Assembly: GCA_008508345.1 (NCBI GenBank)
Contig: QNGE01000832.1
Location: 9,897-73,896 of the forward strand
Direction: 5' to 3'
From: Paragonimus westermani
Taxonomy: Eukaryota > Platyhelminthes > Trematoda > Plagiorchiida > Troglotrematidae
DNA: 64,000 nt
Positions 20,901 to 32,900 of the stretch are shown piece after piece; positions within the stretch are counted from its first letter, which is position 1; each line of letters opens with the position of its first letter. The position numbers and the translations under genes are program-made. The notes beneath the pieces were generated by a model. That model saw only the letters and a program-made list of their open reading frames with translations, was not told the origin of the DNA and ran no database searches.

Positions 20901-23900
20901 CACATTTCTGATGTTGGGGGTAAGCCAGATTGTCAATTTTCTTTCCACCACGTGTTCGATACTCATATGGATTACCAGCTTAACATGTGTTCATCAACTC
21001 CAGAAAATACTGCTGATTTTAAAATTATTATAGACGCTTGTTAGACTTTATAAGCATTCAGTGCCAGCAAGATGAGAACTTAAATTTCGTTAATTTGGCA
21101 GCGTATTTCTGCAAGAGTTTTAAGCATAAGCCCACGGGATTTGTGCATTAATTCAGATGTTTCGTCATTCTCTGGTTGTAAAATTTTGCTTGATTCATTT
21201 CGAGCTGCCGCCTTCATTTCTGTTTGCGACTGAAAGTTTTTGACCCTTACTGACGTGTAGAAGTCAGCAATATTTATAATCGGTAGTATAATACCATTGA
21301 AATGACTAGAACTACTTGTGTCGGGCTTAACCGTACTTGAAGTTTCCCCGGTAATTTGATAAGCATGAGATCGAGGCGAATAAAAAGAAAACGCACAGTT
21401 GGATCTTGAAGAAGTGTGACTGATTTACTCAACACTGTCTCTTAATATTGAAATTAGTTCATGTTACATGTTTTGCAAACTTGCAAGTGCACTGTTTTCT
21501 CATGGAATTAGGAATAATTGTTTTTCGCTTTCCTTTCATTTCACCCCCTTGGATATGTGTACATATGAGAATGCCTCTTGTGGACTACGAACAATGAAAC
21601 AATCTTTTATTTGATGGTCCGTGTTGATATTTATTGTTCTTATATGAAATATTGTTTTGTTCTCCTCGTTGGCTTCCCTGTGTAATCCTGGCTCATTCAT
21701 TTAATCCCATTTTACTTTCTCAATTTTCAGGCTGACGTGCGGTTGCTTTTCTCTTATTTGCCAGCCTTGCCTGTCAACCTCTCACATCAGAAAACCTCCT
21801 GAGCCTGTCAGGTGGTGTTTGTTGCGTGAATCGGCTGAACTTGAAATAAGATGTTAACTCTGTGACTAGTATTGTTTCACCGCCGATGAAATAGTCCAAC
21901 ACAGCTGCCGTCTAGAATAGGTAAAATGCCAACACCACTAAAAAATTCTGCCGCAGCTATGTTAGTGTACTAGATCGTCCTAACTGACAACTGCTCAATC
22001 ATTATTCTGTTCAAGGTATGGAATTTCCGGTATGCTCTCCAAAAATTGCACTGGTATAACTTTACTTCCAGTATATTTACATGTTGTCATCAACAGCTGT
22101 TTGGGTACTATACAGATATAAGGGAAAAAACATACCTTTGTTTAGAAGCAAAACACATCACGGAGACGAATTCTAGGTTTTGTCGAACTTTAGTCCTAAA
22201 ATTGTCGTATCAGACTGCTTGCATCTTGTCACTGTGCAAGTTAGTATGATTCAAATTTGAGGCTAAATCTAAGTAGCTTGATTTCTTGTGGAGTTCACTT
22301 TCCTCACCTAGAACAAACAGAAATCAGAATAAAAGATTTTACGTTTTCATTTTATTCGCCTGTTTCCACATGCCATCCTACTCACATTCTGCGAATAACC
22401 AAAATAATTCATAAAAACTCACCCGATTTGCACGGTGGTATTTTAATTTATTAAATAATGTTCTCCATGCTTTCATGTTATATTCCTTATTTCGAAAGCA
22501 AATAAAATCAACAAAACGTTACTTGATAACAATAATGCTCGACTGCTCTGTGCGTACTGTCTCAGATTGCGATTCAAAAGGTATTATCATGTCAAACTCT
22601 TTCTTAGAGTGCTGTACACAATTAGGGATTTGGTTATTTTCAAATGCTTTTACTGTCATATTTTGTTAATGTCAAGAAAACTAAGGAAAGTTCGCAGAAT
22701 AAAAAACGAATGCTGTTGCTTCAGTAGGTTTAATAGAAATGCCAGAACTTGGATTAAAGAATTGTATATATATATACGTATATATATAATTGAGTGAAAT
22801 GTGAACTTCTCTTGGCTACGTTCTTCAAGTCTTCTTAATTTAATCGTTTTACCTACTATGTTTAGCCGAAACCGACGAAACCACGTCTGATTTAACCACT
22901 GGACAGATAGTGTGCGGAGGCATAAGTGGAGCATTACGCAATAGACGTGGTTCAGCCAGAGTGAACTTAGTTTCTGCTCGGGCTAACGAAACCAAACCCG
23001 ATCAGATCAACAGAAATATTTCTCCTGATTTGGGGAAGTCAATCGCGATAACAATCGAAAAACAAGGGGAATTTAATGTGAACAAGATTGAACAAACACT
23101 CCATAAGACTACTGTCAAGGGTACACTGAATGGAGACGAAACAGAGCTTGATAACTGTGACTCTTCCGTGGTGAACATTTTGAAAGAGGAGCAAGATCTT
23201 CAAGCTGAGTGCGAGGCAGTACTTAACGAATTGGCTGTCTGGCGAAAGTGAGTTGATCTCAAAGACCACTTGTTAAATTATTTTAACTACTTGTAAGTAG
23301 TTTAAATTATATTGAAACTCGTCGAGAAATGGCGTGTTTGGGATTTCCGTGCGGAGCATGGGATCGACGCAGTCCACGAGTTCATCTACTCGAACTTAGT
23401 TGGTTGTTCAAGTAATAAACATAGACATTTGAATTACGCGGAGGTGTTTTCTCATTATATGACAATCAGCAACACAATGGGTTACAAGTAGGATTGTATC
23501 TGAACGCTTCACGGTTTTGATCAATCATTACGTATCGTTCAATTCTGTAATGAAGCTGTTTTGAATAACTCGCTCATAAATCGTGGAACAGTTTCAGTGC
23601 ATTAAAATCCAAAAATTAATACTCACGCGGCAATAGACATGGCTTGGAGTTGTCTAACCGTATACGCAGCTATTCGCATGAAGTATATGCAGTGGAAGTC
23701 GTTCACGAAGGGGTTGGCCGCTGTAGATCGTGTTCGTCTCTCGGGCTGGGGCCCTCGCGACTCTAGGTGAGGTGGCGGCTAATCGATCTCAGTGGCGTGA
23801 ATGTTGTTGTCGTTTGTCCGAGTTGTCTGTGAAGTGTGTGTATTCAATGACGCGGGGCAGTAAGAGCCGAAAGGAAGCTGTCTCGCTGATGACGCCTTAC

Positions 23901-26900
23901 TCTCACTTGCAGCTCGGTTGTTTGTTTGCAAGGTGTAGGCACCTTGATGCTGAATGTTTGAGTCTGGACGTAGTCATTTTCAGTAGTTAGGTCCCTTTCC
24001 GTCCCCATCTTCTTTTCTTCTCCCTTTCTATATAGGGTTTGCTGTTTCTTCATGGTTGTGTGGCAGTTAAACATTAGTGTGAACCACTGATGTATTGCTG
24101 TCTATGATGATGATATGCAGTGGACAAGTGAGGTCAGATTAATCGTACGTCACTTCTTTCAGATGTCACATTATTTCGAAATATAAGCAAATACCGTTGT
24201 CTCGAGTGCACTAAATGTATTTTGGGCCTTTATTCGTAGCAAGCTTGAACCATGATAGATTTTCACATGATACCATGCTTTCAAATAGCATGCCTGTATC
24301 CGGCTTGTGTGGTGGGAGTCGTTAACTGTTGCCCCGAGTGGATAAGTGAATCCCTAGCACGTTCAAATTAATAACCTCGTATATATGTGATGGTATTCAC
24401 GCATTGTGTAGAAAAGGTGTCTGCTTATGCAACCCAAAGGGTCAGTTCTACCACATCACACACATTTTCTTAAGCAGACAGTTGACCACAGTAAAACGTC
24501 TCACACCGAAAGTCCACACGTGCGTACGCGCAGACACGGTTGGAGGCATCCAGTCACAGTGACTGAAGCCAAAGCAAGCATGCGCCCAAACATCAGCGAA
24601 ACTGGAGCCGCACCACTTGCGGTTCCACTCACACAACACATAACCAGTGTAAACCCGAAGGAATAAGGCCAGGAGGTGTGTGAGTGAGGCCACAGCTTGT
24701 TAGCCAACTGACAGGCTAGCGCGAAACTGGATAGCTTATCACTCAAGAAATCAGCAGAACGACTCCAATGGTAGTAGCTGAACAGGGAATAGGACTATTG
24801 GAAACTTGTTGCAAGAAGTAGTTGAGGAGAGGAGTGGCTTAGCGTACTTTAAAGAGCGTAGAAAGGTGAACAAAACTCGAGATAGGACTGGAAGAAAGCA
24901 GGCAGAACATTCAACATACAGCACATCAACAGTGCTGAAAAGAAGGAAGATAGAAGGCCACGGACATCGAGGCTTCTGCAAAGAGAGCGAGTGACTTCCA
25001 AACGACTGTGGTCGTTAGTCGAGGAAAACAACAAAAAATGGATATAACTAATGTGACTTATTTTCTCTAACGTGTATGCTGTCTTCCCCGACGGTGTTCT
25101 ATGAGTAGAATACCCACTTACTAATCCCAAACGGCCAGCGCATTCGCCACCGCACACATCGCAACGCCATATAGTCACGTCATCGCGACCTACGGCACCG
25201 ATGGCTTTCTTGCGTACCACAAGATTCCGCTCACGACAACGCAATAGCTGCTAATTGCAGTTGCGGGGACCCGCTCGGATCGTATCTCTCCATACTGTCC
25301 GGTTCAACACCAAATCTTGCCAACATCTAAAGCCAGTGTTGCACTTCGCCTACCTGATCTCACTCAACCGTACAGCAGCTGCTTCTGAATATGGTCGTCG
25401 TCCAGCCGACGGACGTGACCTATCCAACAAAGCTGATTCACCCTCAGTATTGCTTTCATTCCACCCATGTCTGCTCGCCGCAGTACCTAAGTGTTCGGAA
25501 TCACGTCCGACCGCCGAATACCCAGAGTGCGTTCTAGATGTTGCACATGAAATATACTCAGATATCGCACGTATCGCTGATAGTGTTCAATTGTCGTTGC
25601 CGTACAGCACTATGGAAAGCACCATTGAGCGGTAGGCACAGAGCTTAGTGCTCGGCTCCAGGCTGTGGTTCTTCCAGACACGTCTCTCAAGACACTCGAA
25701 AGCAGCACTAGCCATTGACGCACGAGCTCGCAACTCACGGTCCGCGGACAAATCCGTCGACAATTTGCTACCCAAGTGACAGAAGTCAGCGAATCTGTCG
25801 ACAACGTCCCCTTTGATGTGAATCTGAGGTGCATGTGCAGGAACGGCATGTCTTCCCTGAGTAGGCTGAGAGAATGGAAATTTCTCACCTGTATTGATCT
25901 CCAGTCCAAGCTCCTCGGAACATTGACCAGCGAAACGTTCGCATTCAATTGGTTCAGCAGGATTCTTGCAAGCAACTTACCAGCGCAGCTCAGCAAATTA
26001 ATGCCCCGATAGTTGTTGGTGCATTGTTTGCTACCCTTACCTTCAAACAAAGTTACGATGAGAGTATCCTTGAGCTCTTGTGCCTTTTATTCCTGCTCCG
26101 GCCAGCCAGAGCAAGGCGCGTTACAATGCCGGTTCGCCGTTCTTAAGGATCTCATCTGGTAACCCATCCTCACCTGCATCCTTTCCGTTGCACAGTTGAC
26201 CAATTGCCCTCTGCAACCCCAGCAAATCTGGGGAGAGTGTAAGTGCTGATTTGATATCCTGTTGCGGCAGGCTGGTCACAACCACCAAATCAATGTTGGA
26301 ATCACGGTTTAGTAGACTACCAATATGTTTGCACCGGTCTCTCATGATGTCCTCTGGTTGGGTGCAAGTACAACCGGTGTCCACGTCTACCAGTGATTTG
26401 GCAGACTAGATGAATGAACCGAGAATCGCCTTGAACTAATCATGATACTCTATGTGTTGTTGACAATCGGCGTGGCCGTGCATTCACTCATCTTACTTCC
26501 TCTACCAGTTGTCCCTGACTCCACGAACACGTTTAGCGAGTTGGCGGTGAGTATTCCGGATTGTCGCTCTCTTGTCTTCATTGTCCGGGTCCACTGTGGA
26601 AGCGGCAAACGCTACCTCCTTCCCTCGTATCGAATTGGAGACAGCCGCGTTGTTACCGAACCAGCTCGGATGTTTCTGACGCCACCGGCCGTCTCGGTGG
26701 GTGCCGGCCCCATTCATTCTCCGAGTTGTTCCCACACATCCTCAGGGGTGGTGGACACATGTGTTGTGGACGAAGAACGCGAATGGCACTAGGGTTAGTT
26801 GTTTAGGTTATCATTCCGTGCGTTATGCCTTCCAACAACAGCACAGGCAAAAATACTCAACTACGTACGATGCTGGTCTCAGAAAGTCACGGTTGCCACG

Positions 26901-29900
26901 GACGCCATTGCTCAGTTCCTTTATAAAGCAAGAACCACTTTATGCGATGCCGCACTCCAGGGTTCCTTTTTGTATTTCTCCCGTGGCCATTTCAATGTCA
27001 ATTCATGCTGTTGCTCCAGTATTGAATAACAGTGGGGTGAGTAGTGTAGTGCGATCGCTCGAACTCACTCCACAACAATGGCACGGCACGCTGAAAACCA
27101 TCCCTCGTCTTACACTTCTCCAATCGTTTGACTTCCAGTTACTCTCGTCGGCCGGACGATCTACAATAAACAGGCTCGCGTACATGGATAGACAATTTGG
27201 TTCTGACCAATCTGTGCTCAACGCTACATTTAGCACCGTGCATCACCCGCGTGATGCGCACATCATGAATGTCGTGCTGCCGCACAATCACGTAGTCAAA
27301 CAAATGATGGTGACCACTTCGTGGATGAGTCCACGTCGCTATTTCGCCCACATCCAGTTGGAATCAAGTGTTCGTGATAGCCAGCTCGTGAGTAGCACAC
27401 GGGTGGAGTAGACGATCACCAACCTCGTTGACTGAACCAATGCCGTAGGGTCCGAGGACTTCTGGTCAAGCTACCGAGTGGCGCCCAACTCGAGCGTTCA
27501 TGTTGCCCAGAACAAACAGTCGGTCAGTCACCGGTGTTGAGAACCGCTACCTTCCGGAATGAAAGCAACAATGAGTCTTCGTGGCACAAAGCAAATCTCA
27601 GTCTATTGAGTTTCTATTGGTTATTTTATAGACTAGACGCATCGGTAAAATGAAGAATTACAATTGGTGTTGACGCTTTCGTTTTCTCATTGGTCAGCCC
27701 GACTCCGCTTGTAGCTCGTTTGTTTCAACGCGTGACGCACTTAAACAACTTGTTTTACTCCGGTGCTCGTTATAACAAAATCCGATGCTGGAGCATCGTG
27801 CCATGCTGATTGGTCCCCGTGCTGACATACAAGTTTGTTCGTGTTTTCGACACTGATTGGCCGTAGGCTTCTGCGAATCAATGGTTGACTTCGTATCGAT
27901 GCGTTTGTCCAATCCACTCCCTTTACAACCGGTGCCGACCGAATTGTGGCGGACAGCTGATCATAGAACTGGTGCTTTGTATCACCAGCGTGTCAAATTG
28001 TTGGACCATAAACACCGAGAACTGTGACACAGTGACCTCGATCAAGTCGTAGGCGCATGGACAGGATTCGAGGGCTGATGTCTTGCGGTTCGCATATCAT
28101 CAAAGCATTGACGTGATCAGGTATACTTTCTCCGTTAGCAGGGGCTAGAAAAATCGGTCTCTCATTATGGCGCATCACTGTTGTGTGTTCTGTTTGCTCT
28201 CGAGAACGTTGTATGTAGCAGAAGTAATGGGATTATATCGGTCTGTTTAACCTTTTAGAGAACATTAATCCATTCAAATCGCGCATGCAAGCAGCCGCAG
28301 ACGAAACTGTTGTCTTTTGACGCAAGCATGACGGACGTAGGACTAAAAGTTCGATGACACTGCTGCGTTGAGCAACTTATCTGAAGAATCGAAAATGCAC
28401 CAGTTAGCGATATTCCGACATTGCGTTTGAAACGGTAGCAGAGAGATCGTTGTCAACGTGTCCCTTGCTGATTATACAAATAAGGATGACGTGATTGTAG
28501 TGATTAGTAGGTTCGAAGAGGATTGCGTTAACGAAGGGAATGAAGCTTTTAAACATTCCTTTTTTAACCTAACTGTTATCATGGGATATTTGTCGGCAAG
28601 TATGTATCGGTACTGCAGGAGCTGGCCGGAATGTGGAACTTTTGCAAGTCTATAAAAGATAGTTTCAGACGTGATAAAATAGCCCTTGGCGCTCAGGACA
28701 CTGCTATGAAGGAGAGACCATTGAAGTATGGGCAGGACTGGATATATATTCTCGTCGCTTTTGCGACGACAATTGTGAACGATGGAAAGAGAAACGTCTG
28801 GTGCTTGGAGAGGGCTGCGTGAGGTTTTGAAATACGATTCATTTTTCTGAGTAAGACAAGTCTTTCTTCATGAGAACACCCAATGAAATGTCAATGATCT
28901 GACAAATATTGCGTGGTATTCGAGGTGTACCTGGATTGGAAAGGACTTTCATCAAGCCTTTTAATGAAGACAAACAGTGGTGATGTCAGTTATATTCTAG
29001 TTCACCTGCCAGTGTTATACCGGCAATTTGTCCCCAAGCATAGTCATAAAGACTTCTGATACCCAACTGTAAAGATGAAATGCAACAAAAATCTGTTAGG
29101 GAATATTAGTGTGCCCATCAACAGTCTGAAGAATGACCAATCGTGTGTGATTGTTTTTTGTGACAGATGGAGATTTGACATCAATCCTGGGTTTTGGATA
29201 CTATTCAAAAATGTGGATTTCTTTACCTTCCACCGTGTGTTAGAGACATCCCAGCTATTGGAACCGAATCTCCTTGGGTTTGCTCCGGTTTTGGTTTGTA
29301 TGCCGGTTACCGCTACTTGATCTATAGCCAAGAAGGCTGTGCCAGTTGCGTTACCCGCTGAGGGAGTTCCACTAATCATCCGGAGGAATTTGAAAATGAG
29401 TTGAATCGTTTGCTAAAAGTGATGGCATTAGTACATGAGCCTACTGAATGGGTCACTCAGGTTGCAGCAACATTGAAAAAATCTGGTGATGTTTTCATAT
29501 TCATTGATCCCATGAAGTTGAACGCTGTCCGTCACAGAAAACAGCAAGAGCCACTGACTGTGGACGATAGGTTGACCCGAAAGAATCATACTCTTTTTTC
29601 ACGTATACTGACAGCTGGTGTTGGGTGAAGAATCTAGTTATCTAACTACCTCTGGCACATTTTGGGTATTTCTAGTGTCTGCGCTTATCCTTCGAACTGA
29701 GGTTGTCGAGCAAGAAAGGTCAACATGTTGCACACGGTATGCCCGTGTACGGAGCATCATAGGAATCTTGGTGGCCCGTATTACACAGTGTGGAACCGTC
29801 ACGATGTAAAATGATCTTTCGGGCGACAGAAGTAAGGTCTCATAACAACCTACTCCTGTCTGAGGAATTCAAGACCGTTTCAGGCAAAGTGAAAGCGCTT

Positions 29901-32900
29901 CAGTATACATCAGACCATGAGAATGTGAAGGCAGTTTCACATTCAAATAATATGATGAACTACTAAAGTCTGCTGCATCCAAAGTTAGTCAACATAATAT
30001 GTCCATTTCTGCAACCCATACACGAGGAAGCAACATGGTGTGAGGTGATGTTCAGCAGTCAACTGTTGACGAAATCAAAGGGTTGGTTTCTATGGTTTCG
30101 TCGTTGTCATACCAATGTGATGGTGGCGAATCCAGATTTGGAGCATTGTCACTACAACAAGGGATGTCGGCAGACTGCAGATGTGGCCGTCTCAATTGTG
30201 GGAAGAAAAGATGCTCAAATCGAAAATGAAATGCTAGCAGTCGTTTTCACTCTGAAACGCCACAACAACAGTGGTACACACAGACCACATATGTTTGATA
30301 GCGCTATTGAAAAACCACTTTTTGCGACAGAAATATCTCAGACAGATATCCATCACTTATTTTGTGAAACAACCTGTTCGTCAGAAGCAGCATCATCAAT
30401 GTAACTATTCCAAACGAAAAACAATCATCCATGGCAAAGTCACGATGAGGAAATTTAACATCTTCCCCCATTGCACAAGGCGTGCACAAATGTATTATAA
30501 ATCTAATTACTTTGCTAATGTTGCATCGTAATATGGATGTATGGATTAAGTTTGCGTGACACATTACCTCTGTTTCAACCCACTCAGAAGCCCGGATTCA
30601 GAAGAGGACGTGTGACAGCGTCCACTGGTTTGTGCCATTCAGAAGGGTGCCAAAATGAATGTGTTTTGTCAACTACAGATATCTCCAGTCTGATAAACAA
30701 CCCATAAGAATACAGGAAACCATTGATTCGATATAGTCGAGCTGCCAACGCTTAATGGGACAAACAGGTGTAAACCGGTGATTGGGCAAAATAGCATTGG
30801 CCATCTGCAGCATTAGGCAGGCCATGTGTAACGACTACAGCCAATCCATCACGCATCGCTCGGCTGCTTTACCTTCTGCGCGTGTGAACAGCAGCAGGTA
30901 GCACCGAGTTCTGCAGTTATTCTGGAGGTTGTGACAAACGCCAGACTTTCAAAACCACGTAGGTATAAATCAAAGTAGATAGCCTGTCATACAAAAAGAC
31001 AGATAATTACAGACAAGCTGTCAAAATTAGGAGATTGAACTATCTGTAATGTAGAGGGTTATGGCACTAACCTCACATAGGCATTGATCACCTGATCGAC
31101 CCCACTGGACAAGTGACAGAACGGACGAATAAACGTACGGTTTGTTTACAGTAAATTAGTCATATTTGTAGTAGGGTTTCTCAGCACTGACTTTGTCCAA
31201 CGCACATCTTCTTTGCAGGCTGTAGATGATAGAACCCGCGAAATATTCATTAACAAGAGCTGAATAACTCGCCACACACGTTAATGTGTCTACATGTGTG
31301 ACACATTATCTTCTTTCTGTGCAAAGCGCTGACTGTTGTCACGTTACTACATATCGAAACCCCAAACATCAGACACTGTGGTCCCCTCAGCTCGTTCATG
31401 AGAGTAATATGAAACCCATCAGAGTCAAACGTACATCCGCAGACCCCTTGTGGCAGACACAACAAGTCAAAGTAGTCCTTTCGAGCGGATTTGCCCAAAC
31501 ATAAATTTCTCACCGTATTGAAGCCCATTTTACACTGTATGTTGTTAGCATATTGTCAGGACTATCAACGTCATGTTCGTTTCGATTATAAACTGAAGCC
31601 ACTCTACATTTCCTCTGACACGTCTCTTCTACTCAAGAGACACAATTCTAATTAAATGAAGGAGTCATCGATTTATGTCTTCTGAATTAACGGCGTATAA
31701 CGAGTAAAGTTTTCAAAAATGCCACCAAGCGATATTTCTTTCCACTCCCTTGACAGTGCAGATACGATTTACTATCGTTTGCATAGTAAGCCTCGAAAAG
31801 ATGTATCACGTTCGAAAACAGATCAGTTGTCCTTCTCCCGACTTGACATCTAGTAAGCTGTTTTCTTCTTTAGACGTGGGAAGATGGGGAATTGCGTGGG
31901 GGTGCCATTTGTCTAAAGTATAACTTTCACTAACCTATTTGCCTTTTTTCTATTTGTACAATGTGATTACTAGTGTGAAAGTGTTCGTTAGTCATCGCCC
32001 CCATTTCTAAACTCTATCTGGTAGTTGATGTACTTTCACTGCTTGAGCCACATAGGTGCATCTGGTTCAAATCCGCAATTTGTTGTTGACTGCACAGAAT
32101 GAGAACAGGAAGCAGTAGAGGAGCGAGTGCACGCCTGAATGTCAAATAATTGGTCTTATGCATTTGCCTAGAGTGGTCGCGCGTTACATCACAAGTGGAC
32201 ATCAAATGGCAGCATCAAAGTTAGGAGCTCTAACTCTCTCATACACGTATCAATTTGTGCATTCGCTTTTGTCAGGACGGTGTAAAGCGGATGATAGTCC
32301 TATGCAGTAAAAGTGGTTAGTAAGGCTAGTTAAGAGGTTTAGAAAATAAATACCATGAAATGTTGTAGCATGCTTACTGCTAATCGATCTGAACCAAACT
32401 TGGGCGATGTGTTGACCTTGTTCCGCAGAAAACTGTCACTTGAGTTTGTGATTCACACAATTACAAAGAAAGCCAAGCAACTTTAAATAACAAAATTAGT
32501 AAGAATGACTACCTGACCGAGAAAATCGGAATGCAAACCGAAATTTAGGTTTTTAGGTGTTCATTTCATTTCTTGTTCCGACTCATGTGGTATCTCTCGC
32601 GCATAAACATACGTGCACATATGTGCATTTCTACACCCAAGTGAGTTTGGAAACTGACTGTATATGACAAGTTGCAACTTGTTAACACTGCCAAATAACC
32701 CAGTATTTTTGCTTTCAAATGCGGCATGATCGCTGATAACTTATTTGTGTACGTGCCAGTACTACAGTGTAAATGACGTGTTCTTTGCATACACGTATTC
32801 TTCTTCAGCGTGAAATTGTCTGCTTTCGATTTTTTAAATTTAATTCAGAAACGTTATTCAGGGTCACAGTATCTAGCTGTCCGGTTTCGGACTGAAAATT

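Larger units (their letters stand above)
24535..28190 (-). mobile_element. LINE family A, copy 2 (APE endonuclease + RT, with nested solo LTR)
   Basis: Right to left: endonuclease start to middle 28178-27990 ('SPRILSMRLRLDRGHCVTVLGVYGPTI', a core APE block), interrupted by the solo LTR 27535-27927. It resumes with 'FVLGNMNARVG' (relatives GDFNARVG) near 27500 and 'TWTHPRSGHHHLFDYVIVR' at 27350-27290. A linker follows ('AKRVRGVRDNW'), then RT 26384-25587 lacking the catalytic palm, as in copy 1. The C-terminal finger 'WRCDVCGGECAGRLGLVSGYS' lies near 25170-25105, and the 3' UTR runs to about 24535. It is the longest LINE-A on this strand. It lies antisense within LRRC56 intron 8. Confidence 0.85.

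Noticed and set aside
26701..27411. 236-codon + strand open frame, the longest in the window
   Set aside because: It is the antisense shadow of LINE-A copy 2 endonuclease and linker, whose motifs read clearly on the - strand.
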